Shown here: in pieces, positions 34,585-42,224 of the stretch
How the letters are laid out: each line of letters begins with the position of its first letter
Position numbering within the stretch: position 1 is the first letter of the stretch
From: a bacterium
Lineage (GTDB): Bacteria > Sysuimicrobiota > Sysuimicrobiia > Sysuimicrobiales > Segetimicrobiaceae
Assembly (NCBI GenBank): GCA_035945995.1
Contig: DASYZR010000088.1
Span: 1 to 56,621 of the forward strand
Reading direction: 5' to 3'
Length of the DNA stretch: 56,621 nucleotides
Notes under the pieces: model-generated
Database searches by the model: none
Seen by the model: the letters and a program-made list of their open reading frames with translations, nothing else
Told to the model about the DNA's origin: nothing
Made by a program: the position numbers and the translations under genes

Positions 34585-35178
34585 TCATCCTTCGCGCTCG
34601 ACGGCCTGCCGGAGCCGCGCAAAGTCGTCCGGCGTGTCCACGTCCCACGCCTCGTCCGGCGCCAGCACCACCTCGGCCGCGCGATCCGGCCGCCCCGCGG
34701 CGAGGCCCCGCGCCCCGGTATCCCCGGTGAGCGCCGCCGCCTCCGCGAACAACGGGCGCGCGATCAGTGCCGGGACACCGGCGACGTCGCCGTACCGCGA
34801 CAGGATCATGTCCTTCCCGGTCGCGCGGCGGGCCGCGATCAGACGGTCGATCGCGGGCGCGCCGACGCGGGGCTGATCGCCGAGCAACACGACGGCGGCC
34901 TCGCAGTCCGGAGGAAGCGCCGCGATCCCGGCCGCGAGCGACGTCCCCATCCCGTCGGCGTAGCGTGGGTTGTGCACGACCGCCGCGCCGAGGGATTCCG
35001 CTTCACGCCGCACGGCGTCGGCCCGCGCGCCCGTCACAACGAAGACGGCGTCGCATTGAGACGCCCGCGCCGCGGCGATCACGTGCGCGAGCAGCGTCCG
35101 GCCGGCGAGGGACAGCAAAACCTTGGGCCGGCCCATGCGTGTGGATTGTCCCGCCGCAAGGACGATCGCCGCGATCAC
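34585..35178 (-). CDS. mocA: Molybdenum cofactor cytidylyltransferase-like protein (MocA/MobA-like NTP transferase)
   Basis: A 197-residue nucleotidyltransferase, probably converting Mo-molybdopterin to the cytosine dinucleotide form used by xanthine-dehydrogenase-family hydroxylases. Nucleotide motif LAAGQSTRMGRPK is at the start, VVLLGDQPRV at the metal site, and DVDTPDDFARL at the end, as in MocA. It is 45 bases after xdhC on the same strand. The likely client is the hydroxylase operon at 42.2-46.5 kb. Confidence 0.85.
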   Translation of the reverse strand: MIAAIVLAAGQSTRMGRPKVLLSLAGRTLLAHVIAAARASQCDAVFVVTGARADAVRREAESLGAAVVHNPRYADGMGTSLAAGIAALPPDCEAAVVLLGDQPRVGAPAIDRLIAARRATGKDMILSRYGDVAGVPALIARPLFAEAAALTGDTGARGLAAGRPDRAAEVVLAPDEAWDVDTPDDFARLRQAVEREG

Positions 35179-35223
35179 GTTACGCCCGGAACGCGCCGGC
35201 CCACGCCGCGGGCCCGTACGGGC

Positions 35224-36336
35224 TCACGCCGTAGGCGCGTGGATGGGACCGCCGCGTTCCCGCAGGGACGCGATCTGCCGTGCGTTCCGCAGTGCGAGAA
35301 TCTCCGCGAGAATGCTGAGGGCGATTTCCTCGGGCGACTCCGCGCCGAGGTCCACCCCGACCGGGCCGAAGAGCCGCGCGCGCTTCGCCTCGTCGACCGT
35401 CACTCCCTCGCGGGCGAGGTCGGCGAGCAGCCGGTCGGTCCGCGCCCGCGGTCCGAGCAGGCCGATGTACCGGGCCGGGGTCTCGAGCAGCCCGCGCAGC
35501 AGTGTCCGGTCGTGGAGAAAGTTGTGCGTCATCACGACGACGAACGTGTCGCGGTCGATGCGGACCTTGCGGGGCACGTCCGCGTCGTCGGCCAGCACGA
35601 CTTCGTCCGCGCCCGGAAAGCGCGCGCGCGTCGCATAGGCCGGCCGGCTGTCGGCCACCATCACCCACCAGCCGAGTTCGTGCGCGAGCCGAACGACCGG
35701 GATCACGTCGTGCCCGGCGCCGCAGATCAGGAGCGGGAGCGGCGGCACCAGGACTTCCACAAACACGTCGGCGGACCCGCGGGGACCCTCGAGCGTGACC
35801 ACGGCCGACTTGTGTGCGTCGAGCTGCGTCCGCGCCGCGGTCACGGCGCGCGCGTCGAGGGCCGGATCGCCGAGGGAGCCCTCGGGCGCGCCGTCCTCCG
35901 CGAGGTAGAGCCGGGCCCCGGGAGTCAGGCCGTCCGGTCCGGCGATCAACGTCGCGAGCACGAGCGTCTGGCGCTCGTCGATCGCCCGGCGCAGGCGCGC
36001 CAGCAGATCGCCCGGCACCGGCTCGATCAACACGTCGATGGCGCCGTTGCAACCCAGTCCGAGCCCCCACACCGCGTCGTCGTCCGACGTGAGATCGTAC
36101 TGCGCGAGGCGGGTGCGGCCGGTCGCGAGGACGTCCCGCGCGATCTCGGCGATGTCGCCCTCCAGGCAGCCGCCGCTGACCGACCCGACGGTGCCGCCGT
36201 CCGCGCGAATCAGCAGCCGCGCGCCCTCCCGGCGGTACGTGGACCCGCGCACGCGGATGACGGTGCCGAGCGCGGCCCGCTCTCCGCGGGCCTGCGCCTC
36301 GGCCAGCGCATCGAGGATGTCCCGCAACTCCCTCAT
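35224..36336 (-). CDS. xdhC: XdhC/CoxI family molybdenum hydroxylase maturation factor
   Basis: A 370-residue XdhC-type protein, which in known systems binds molybdenum cofactor, aids its sulfuration and delivers it to xanthine dehydrogenase or CO dehydrogenase. An XdhC_CoxI N-terminal domain (GTVIRVRGSTYRREGARLLI, with SGGCLEGDI) precedes a Rossmann-like XdhC_C domain (LLICGAGHDVIPVVRLA, then MTHNFLHDRTLL). The ATG at 36336 has GAGGAGGGG upstream. It lies between coxE (16-base gap) and mocA. Confidence 0.92.
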   Translation of the reverse strand: MRELRDILDALAEAQARGERAALGTVIRVRGSTYRREGARLLIRADGGTVGSVSGGCLEGDIAEIARDVLATGRTRLAQYDLTSDDDAVWGLGLGCNGAIDVLIEPVPGDLLARLRRAIDERQTLVLATLIAGPDGLTPGARLYLAEDGAPEGSLGDPALDARAVTAARTQLDAHKSAVVTLEGPRGSADVFVEVLVPPLPLLICGAGHDVIPVVRLAHELGWWVMVADSRPAYATRARFPGADEVVLADDADVPRKVRIDRDTFVVVMTHNFLHDRTLLRGLLETPARYIGLLGPRARTDRLLADLAREGVTVDEAKRARLFGPVGVDLGAESPEEIALSILAEILALRNARQIASLRERGGPIHAPTA

Positions 36337-36352
36337 GCCACCCCTCCTCGCG

Positions 36353-37615
36353 CTATCTCGCGCTGGCGGGCGCGCGCGCCGGCGCCCGCCGGACCCCCCG
36401 CGCGCCACGGGGCCGGCGGAGGTGCCGTTCCAGCACGCGCAGGCTGGCGAGATTGTGGGCCGAGGCGAAGACGTCCACGAACGGCAGCGCGGCCGCCATC
36501 CCCTGAGTCACCGGCTCGTACCCGGGGCTGCCAAGCAGCGGGTTGAGCCAGATGACCTTGCCCGCCCGCGCCCGCAGCACGCGCATCGCCGACACCAGGA
36601 CGTCGAGATCACCGGTGTCCCAGCCGTCGCTCGCCACCACGACGATCGTCCGGCCGTCTACCAGCGATCCGTACTGCTCGTTGAAGGTCCTTAGCGACGC
36701 GCCGATCTTCGTTCCGCCCGACCAGTCCGGCACGTAGCGCGACGCCTCCGCGAGCGCCCGGCGGATGTCGCGGTGCGCGAGTGCGTCGGTCACCCGCGTC
36801 AGCGACGTGCTGAAGAGGAACGACTCGACGCGCCCCACCACGCCCTGCAGCGCGTAGACGAACTGCACCAGGAACCGGCTGTAGACGTCCATCGAGCCGC
36901 TGACGTCGCAGAGCAGCACGATCCGGACCTTGCGGATCTTCCGGCGGCGCCAGACCAGCGCGGCGGCGTCCCCGCCGTACTGCAGGCTGCGCCGCATGGT
37001 GCGGCGGAGGTCGACGAGCTCGCCGCGACGCGCGGCGCGCATCCGCCGGGAGAGCCGCATCGCGATGCGGCGGGCGATGCGCATGATGAGCTCGGTGATG
37101 GCCTCGAGGTCGTCCGCGGCGAACGCGCTGAAGTCCTTGGCGGCGCGGAGCTCGGCGGGGCTGTACGCGGGCACGGAGCGCTCGTCCTCGGACGGACTGC
37201 CTTCCTCCGCCCAATCGGTGATCGCGACGTCGCCGCGCGCGGCCTCCGGCGCGGCGCCGGCGGCGTCGGTCTCGGCCGCGTCCTCGTCCGGTGAGGGCAT
37301 CACCGGCCCGAACGCCGGGGCCTGCCAGAAGCGCTCGAATTCCTCATCGAACGCCGGCAGGTCTTCCGCGCGCGAGCAGAGCACGGTGCGCAGCGCGAGA
37401 CGCACCGCGTCGCGGTCCGCGACGTCGATCGTCTCGAGTGAGGCGAGCGCGAGGCCGATCTCGGCCGGGCCGACGAGCAGGCCCCGGCCGCGCAGCCGCC
37501 GCCCGAAGAGCGTCAGGTTTGCTGCGAGGCTGCCGGGGCGCGCCCAGCGCAGCGGGGGATCAGCGCTGGGGAAGCTGGGCTGCCAGCGAGGTGGTTCGCT
37601 CGGGCGTCCATCCAT
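36353..37615 (-). CDS. coxE: CoxE-like von Willebrand factor A domain protein
   Basis: A 420-residue VWA protein. The C-terminal half has the MIDAS motif CDVSGSMD and VASDGWDTGDLD; the N-terminal half is helical with an acidic stretch (SPDEDAAETDAAG) and a very basic segment around RRIAMRLSRRMRAARRGEL. In Oligotropha, CoxD (MoxR ATPase) and CoxE help build the Cu-S-Mo site of CO dehydrogenase. The gene overlaps the end of the MoxR gene by 56 bases and precedes xdhC. The last residues are Arg/Ala/Pro-rich and probably disordered. Confidence 0.88.
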   Translation of the reverse strand: MDGRPSEPPRWQPSFPSADPPLRWARPGSLAANLTLFGRRLRGRGLLVGPAEIGLALASLETIDVADRDAVRLALRTVLCSRAEDLPAFDEEFERFWQAPAFGPVMPSPDEDAAETDAAGAAPEAARGDVAITDWAEEGSPSEDERSVPAYSPAELRAAKDFSAFAADDLEAITELIMRIARRIAMRLSRRMRAARRGELVDLRRTMRRSLQYGGDAAALVWRRRKIRKVRIVLLCDVSGSMDVYSRFLVQFVYALQGVVGRVESFLFSTSLTRVTDALAHRDIRRALAEASRYVPDWSGGTKIGASLRTFNEQYGSLVDGRTIVVVASDGWDTGDLDVLVSAMRVLRARAGKVIWLNPLLGSPGYEPVTQGMAAALPFVDVFASAHNLASLRVLERHLRRPRGARGVRRAPARAPASAR

Positions 37616-38534
37616 CGCCGCTCGCCTCCGCCGTCTCCACCGCGTCGAGGATCGGACGCAGATACTGCGTCCGTACGCGGACGAGGTCCTCCTGATCCTT
37701 GCATAGGCAGCCGAGCGTTTCCGTGATCGCCTGCGGGTCGAGGTGATCGCGGTGGAGCGCCATCAGGGCGGCGCTCCAGTCGAGCGTCTCGGCGACGCCC
37801 GGCACCTTGTCCAGCGGCGCATGGCGCACCAGCTGCATGAAGCCGCAGATCTGGCGGGCCAGCCGCTCATCGATGCCCGGCACCCGCTCATGCACGATGC
37901 GCAGCTCCTTGTCGAAGTTCGGGTAGTCCATCCAGAGGTACAGGCAGCGCCGGCGGAGAGCGTCGCTCAGCTCCCGGGTCCGGTTGCTGGTCAAGACGAC
38001 GTACGGCACCTGCCGCGCGCGAATGGTGCCGATCTCCGGAATGCTGACCTGGAAGTCCGAGAGCACCTCGAGCAGGAACGCTTCGAACTCCTCGTCCGCG
38101 CGGTCGACCTCGTCGATCAACAAGACGGGAGCGCGATCCGCGGTGATCGCCTGCAGGAGCGGTCGCTTCAGGAGGAACGGCTCGCTGAAGATCAACGACT
38201 CCTTTTCCTCGACGGGGCGGCCGGTGGCTTCCTCGAGCTTGATCCGCAGCATCTGCCGCTGGTAGTTCCACTCGTACAGCGCCGTATGGACGTCGAGGCC
38301 CTCGTAGCACTGGAGGCGGATGAGCTCCGTCCCGATCGCCTGGGCCATCACCTTGGCCACCTCGGTCTTGCCCACGCCGGCCGCGCCTTCGATCAGGAGC
38401 GGCTTGTGGAGCACCACGCTCAGGTGCACCGACGTCGCCAGTTCTCGGTCGGCGATGTAGCCCTGCCGGGCCAGGATCTCGACGATCTGGGGGATGCCCC
38501 CGAACCCCTCCGGGTACCGCACCGCTTGTGTCAC
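37560..38534 (-). CDS. coxD: MoxR-family AAA+ ATPase (CoxD-like)
   Basis: A 324-residue AAA+ chaperone-like ATPase. Walker A EGAAGVGKTE, Walker B LLIDEVDRADEEF, sensor 1 VLTSNRTRELSDALRRR. With the VWA protein that overlaps its end it should form a MoxR-VWA pair that remodels or matures a metalloenzyme. GTG 38534 is preceded by GGAGGGC; the frame upstream is open but not coding-like. First gene of a minus-strand series coxD-coxE-xdhC-mocA. Confidence 0.9.
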   Translation of the reverse strand: MTQAVRYPEGFGGIPQIVEILARQGYIADRELATSVHLSVVLHKPLLIEGAAGVGKTEVAKVMAQAIGTELIRLQCYEGLDVHTALYEWNYQRQMLRIKLEEATGRPVEEKESLIFSEPFLLKRPLLQAITADRAPVLLIDEVDRADEEFEAFLLEVLSDFQVSIPEIGTIRARQVPYVVLTSNRTRELSDALRRRCLYLWMDYPNFDKELRIVHERVPGIDERLARQICGFMQLVRHAPLDKVPGVAETLDWSAALMALHRDHLDPQAITETLGCLCKDQEDLVRVRTQYLRPILDAVETAEASGDGWTPERTTSLAAQLPQR

Positions 38535-38847
38535 GCGCGCCCTCCACGACTGTCGGCCGCAAAGTACCGGCTCATGATAGCATAACGTGGCGCGGGCCCC
38601 AGGTCGTCCCGCGACCACGCCCGGGCGGCGGCGCGACCGGTCGGGCGCGGGGCTACGGGCGGTAGCGGGAGGCGAAGGCGACGCCTCGTCACCGCCCGCT
38701 CCCATCCGCCCGGGACCCGATCCCCGGCTCCGGTGCCGTCCCGATTGTTCGGCAGCGTGCGCGGGCAGATCATCAAGGAGAACGCCATGTGACCGCATAA
38801 TCGCCGCGGGCGGTGAAGCGCGGCGAGACCCCGACGAGGTGGCCGCG
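38535..38847. other. 313-base gap between coxD and the DUF302 gene
   Basis: Divergent intergenic region that should hold promoters for both sides. It is very GC-rich. I see no tRNA, long repeat or convincing -35/-10 pair. One oddity: AAGGAG followed six bases later by ATG-TGA at 38787-38792, a start codon directly followed by a stop. Confidence 0.4.
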
Positions 38848-39252
38848 ATGGTGACGCAAACCCGGTACGGATTTGGAACCGCCGTGTCGCTGCCCTATTC
38901 CGAGGCGGTGGCGCGAACCCGGGACCTCCTGAAGGCGGAAGGCTTCGGCGTCCTGACCGAGATCGACGTGCAGAAGACGCTCAAGGAGAAACTCGGCGCA
39001 GACTTCCGAAAGTACGTCATCCTCGGCGCGTGCAATCCGCCGTTGGCGCATCGCGCCCTCCAGGCCGAGCCCGAAATCGGCCTGATCCTACCCTGCAACG
39101 TCATCGTCTACGAGGAGGGCGCCGGTTCCGTCGTCTCGGTGTTGGACCCCGTCGCCGCGTTGGGGATCGTCGGCAACGAAGCCCTGCGCCCGATCGCCGA
39201 AGACGCCGCGGCGCGGCTCCACCGGGTCATCGACAAACTGAGCGCAGCCTGA
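38848..39252 (+). CDS. DUF302 domain protein
   Basis: A 134-residue soluble protein of the DUF302 family (betaalpha fold). The family phrases FGVLTEIDVQKTLKEKLG, YVILGACNPPLAHRALQAEP and IGLILPCNVIVYEE are all present. Function is not established; members often sit near thioredoxin-like, sulfur or metal genes, and here a glutaredoxin-like gene follows 82 bases downstream. GAGGTGG lies five bases before ATG 38848. Confidence 0.88.
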   Translation: MVTQTRYGFGTAVSLPYSEAVARTRDLLKAEGFGVLTEIDVQKTLKEKLGADFRKYVILGACNPPLAHRALQAEPEIGLILPCNVIVYEEGAGSVVSVLDPVAALGIVGNEALRPIAEDAAARLHRVIDKLSAA

Positions 39253-39334
39253 TCTCGCGGCGCGCAGGGAATGTCTCTCGCCGGCGCGGAACGACACCGG
39301 CGGGCACCGGCATTGGACGCGGTGCAGTGCTCAC

Positions 39335-39580
39335 ATGACCGTGGTCGTGTACGGCAAACCGGCGTGTTCCCTCTGCGACAAGGCGACGGCCATCCTGGAG
39401 CGCCTGCGGCACGAGTTCCCGTTTCGCATCGAGCACGTGGACATCACCGGGGACGCCGAGCTCTTCGCCCGGTACCGCGAGAAGATCCCCGTCGTCGTGC
39501 TGGACGGGCGTGAAGTCGCCTGGGGCATCGTCACGACGCCCGCGCTCCGGTCGATCTTGCGGCGCGCCGGCCGGGCCTGA
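39335..39580 (+). CDS. Glutaredoxin-like thiol protein (DUF836 type)
   Basis: An 81-residue thioredoxin-fold protein with the redox motif CSLC (GKPACSLCDKA) near residue 11, the strand HVDITGDAELFARY, the cis-proline part KIPVVVLDG and a C-terminal helix. It likely exchanges thiols and disulfides in the cytoplasm. It follows the DUF302 gene on the same strand and is convergent with the fumarylacetoacetase-like gene 16 bases later. Confidence 0.88.
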   Translation: MTVVVYGKPACSLCDKATAILERLRHEFPFRIEHVDITGDAELFARYREKIPVVVLDGREVAWGIVTTPALRSILRRAGRA

Positions 39581-39596
39581 CCGCCGCGCCGGCCGG

Positions 39597-40499
39597 CTAG
39601 ACGACGCGCACGGCGGGATTCCTGAGCACGCCGATCTCCGTCGCCCCGATTTCGATCACATCGCCGTCCTCGCAGGCGAAGTCGTCGGGCGGGACGATAC
39701 CGGTGCCCGTCAGCAGCACCGTCATGGCCGGAATGTCGTTCGCGCGGCGCAGATAATCGACGAGATCGGCGATCCGGCGGTGCAGGCGCGAGGTCCCGAT
39801 CTCCCCCCGGAACGCCTCTCGGCCGCCCCGCAAGATTCGGCACCACAGCGTGAGCCGCGGCTCCCCGGGATCGTCGGTCAGCAGGATGGCGGGGCCGAGG
39901 CTGCAGCAGGCCCGGTAGATTTTGGCCTGCGGCAGGTACAATGGATTTTCGCCCTCGATATCCCGGGCGCTCATGTCGTTGCCGAGCGTGTACCCCACGA
40001 TCGTCCCGTCGCCGTCCAGCACCACCGCCAGCTCCGCCTCCGGGACGGTCCACCGCGAATCGGCGCGGACGCCCACGGGGACGTTCGGCCCGACGCACCG
40101 CGAGGCGGTGGCCTTGAAGAACACCTCCGGCCGCTCGGCGTCGTAAACCTTGTCGTAGATCCCGATGGTCGTGGTCTCGGCGAGGCGCGCCTCCCGGCTG
40201 CGTTCGTACGTCACGCCGGCCGCCCACACTTCGGGCGGCACGACCGGCGGCAGCAGGTGCGGACGCGCGGGGTCGGGCGCCCGGTCGAGGTCGTCGTACC
40301 GGTACGCGGCGCCCCGCGCCGGCAGGCTCCGGACGGCGGCGGCGGCGCGGACGCCCGCCCCGGCCGGGCGCAGCAGCTCGTCGAGCGAGGCGACCGGAGC
40401 GCCCGATGCGGCCGCCAGCGGCCGGACATCCGTGCCCTCGCAGACGGCGAGGTTCGCGCCCTGTCCCGGGATCCAGATTCGGGCGAGCCGCATCGGCAT
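39597..40499 (-). CDS. Fumarylacetoacetate hydrolase family protein
   Basis: A 300-residue FAH-family enzyme. Metal ligands are expected in the VPEAELAVVLDG segment (Glu) and the downstream NDMSARDIEGEN acids, and EVFFKATA carries the usual Lys. Family members hydrolyse or hydrate 2-keto acids. Coupling to an L-fuconate dehydratase-like gene (TGATG overlap) suggests it works on 2-keto-3-deoxy-L-fuconate or a product of it, as in the oxidative L-fucose route of Xanthomonas and Burkholderia. That link is inference. Confidence 0.88.
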   Translation of the reverse strand: MPMRLARIWIPGQGANLAVCEGTDVRPLAAASGAPVASLDELLRPAGAGVRAAAAVRSLPARGAAYRYDDLDRAPDPARPHLLPPVVPPEVWAAGVTYERSREARLAETTTIGIYDKVYDAERPEVFFKATASRCVGPNVPVGVRADSRWTVPEAELAVVLDGDGTIVGYTLGNDMSARDIEGENPLYLPQAKIYRACCSLGPAILLTDDPGEPRLTLWCRILRGGREAFRGEIGTSRLHRRIADLVDYLRRANDIPAMTVLLTGTGIVPPDDFACEDGDVIEIGATEIGVLRNPAVRVV

Positions 40500-41800
40500 C
40501 ACGCTTCCCGCCAGACGCGGCCGCCCGGAAACTCGTACGCGGTGAGCGACTCGGGGCGCATCGTGATGCTGAATCCCGGGCGGGTCGGCGGCAGATACCG
40601 GCCTCCGCGGATCACCACGGGATCGGCGAAGTGCTCGTGCAGATGCGCCACGTATTCCAAAACCCGGCCCTCGAGGGACGCCGAGACCGCGATGTAGTCG
40701 AAGAGCGACACGTGCTGCTCGTACTCGCAGAGCCCGACGCCGCCGGCGTGCGGGCAGACGGGAATCCCGAACTTGGCGGCCAGCAGCAGGACGGCGAGCA
40801 TCTCGTTGACCCCGCCGAGGCGCGCGACGTCGGGCTGACAGAACCGGATCGCGCCGGCCTGGAACAACTGCTTGAACATCACCCGGTTGTGCACGTGTTC
40901 TCCCGTCGCCACCCCCACGGGCGCCACGGCGCGGGCCACGGCGGCGTGGCCGAGGATGTCGTCCGGGCTCGTCGGCTCTTCGATCCACAGCGGGCGGAAG
41001 CGGGCGAGCGCGGCCATGCGGGCGATCGCCGTCCCGACGTCCCAGGCCTGGTTCGCGTCCATCATCAGCGCCCGGTCGGGACCGATCTCCTCGCGGATCA
41101 GCGCGGCGCGGCGGGCGTCGTCTTCGACGCTTACGCCGACTTTCATCTTGACGTGCGTCCATCCCGCCGCCACCGCCTCGCGGCAGAGCCGGCGCACCTT
41201 ATCGTCCGGGTAGCCGAGCCAGCCGGCCGACGTCGTGTACGCCGGGAACCCGTCGCGCAGCATCTCGGCCTCCCGCGCGCGCCTGGTCGCGGCGTGGCGC
41301 CGCAACAGCGCCAGCGCGTCGGCGGGGCTGAGCGCGTCGGTGAGATACCGGAAGTCGATCGCCGCGACGATCTGCTCGGGCGCAAGGTCGCTCAACAACT
41401 TCCACAGGGGCTTCTCTTCGCTCTTGGCATAGAGGTCCCAGACCGCGTTCACCAGGGCGGCCGTGGCGAGATGGATCACGCCCTTCTCCGGACCGAGCCA
41501 GCGCAACTGGCTGTCGCCGGTGAGCATGCGCCAGAACGCGCCCGGGTCGTCGGCGAACGCGGCCAGCGCCTGCCCGCGGACGAGCGGGGCCAGCGCGTGG
41601 ACGGCCGCGACGCAGACCTCGTTCCCCCGGCCGATCGTGAAGGTCAGGCCGTGCCCTTCGAGACCCGGGTGGTTGGTCCGGAGCACGACGTACGTCGCCG
41701 AGTAGTCGGGGTCGGGGTTCATGGCGTCGGAGCCGTCCAGGTCGCGCGAGGTGGGGAACCGGATGTCGCGGACGATCACGTCCGTGACGGTGGTCGGCAT
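40499..41800 (-). CDS. L-fuconate dehydratase-like enolase superfamily enzyme
   Basis: A 433-residue mandelate-racemase-group enzyme. Its start (VRDIRFPTSRDLDGSDA, then FTIGRGNEVCVAAV) is the clear signature of L-fuconate dehydratase/ENOSF1. Catalytic residues: the K-x-K motif in HVKMKVG, metal ligands in MMDANQAWD, WIEEPTSPDD and TGEHVHN, and the base His in CPHAGGVGL. It should dehydrate L-fuconate or a related sugar acid to the 2-keto-3-deoxy acid. GGAGG precedes the ATG, and the TGA of the GIY-YIG gene is one base before that ATG. Confidence 0.9.
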   Translation of the reverse strand: MPTTVTDVIVRDIRFPTSRDLDGSDAMNPDPDYSATYVVLRTNHPGLEGHGLTFTIGRGNEVCVAAVHALAPLVRGQALAAFADDPGAFWRMLTGDSQLRWLGPEKGVIHLATAALVNAVWDLYAKSEEKPLWKLLSDLAPEQIVAAIDFRYLTDALSPADALALLRRHAATRRAREAEMLRDGFPAYTTSAGWLGYPDDKVRRLCREAVAAGWTHVKMKVGVSVEDDARRAALIREEIGPDRALMMDANQAWDVGTAIARMAALARFRPLWIEEPTSPDDILGHAAVARAVAPVGVATGEHVHNRVMFKQLFQAGAIRFCQPDVARLGGVNEMLAVLLLAAKFGIPVCPHAGGVGLCEYEQHVSLFDYIAVSASLEGRVLEYVAHLHEHFADPVVIRGGRYLPPTRPGFSITMRPESLTAYEFPGGRVWREA

Positions 41801-41801
41801 C

Positions 41802-42137
41802 TCAGCCTCCGTGGTGTCGGACCCGGGCGACGGCCGCGCGCCGGAGCAGGCCCTCGAGACCGTCGGGCGCCCGGCCTTGCGCGAGGCGGGCCTTGATCGG
41901 GCGCGGCAACCGCTTGAGACGGCGCTCCACCCGGAGCGCCGCGGAAAGCGTCGGGCACCGCCAGACTCCCACGAGGCGCAGCGGACCGCGTCCCCGGGTA
42001 TATCGCGCTCCGCGGCCGGCGCGATGCGCCGCCAAGCGCCGGCCGGGATCGGTGGTGTAGCCGGTGTAGTAACTGCGATCACCGCAGCGGAGCAGATACA
42101 CGTAGTAGCGGCGGAGAGGTTTCAGGCGGGTGGCCAT
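41802..42137 (-). CDS. GIY-YIG nuclease-superfamily protein
   Basis: A 111-residue single-domain GIY-YIG protein (UPF0213/YhbQ-like). The first strands are YYVYLLRCGDRSYYTGYT, the modified GIY and YIG elements, followed by the Arg in DPGRRLAAHR and the Glu in RVERRLKRLP. The C-terminal tail is basic. Small stand-alone members may act on branched or damaged DNA; function is largely unknown. It is separated from the fuconate dehydratase by TGAgATG, so translation is coupled although the jobs seem unrelated. The same DNA has a very long open frame upstream that is a shadow of the hydroxylase gene. Confidence 0.85.
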   Translation of the reverse strand: MATRLKPLRRYYVYLLRCGDRSYYTGYTTDPGRRLAAHRAGRGARYTRGRGPLRLVGVWRCPTLSAALRVERRLKRLPRPIKARLAQGRAPDGLEGLLRRAAVARVRHHGG

Positions 42138-42224
42138 CGCGACGGGGGTTCGCGCCGGTATAGGAATCACCTGCGGGGCCATCGAAGGCAGACGCATCCC
42201 TATGAACGCGCGATTCGCGATCGC

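Noticed and set aside
38787-38792. AAGGAG-ATG-TGA as a minimal gene or a selenocysteine start
   Set aside because: A two-codon frame carries no protein, no hairpin follows, and the open frame upstream has no start or domain.
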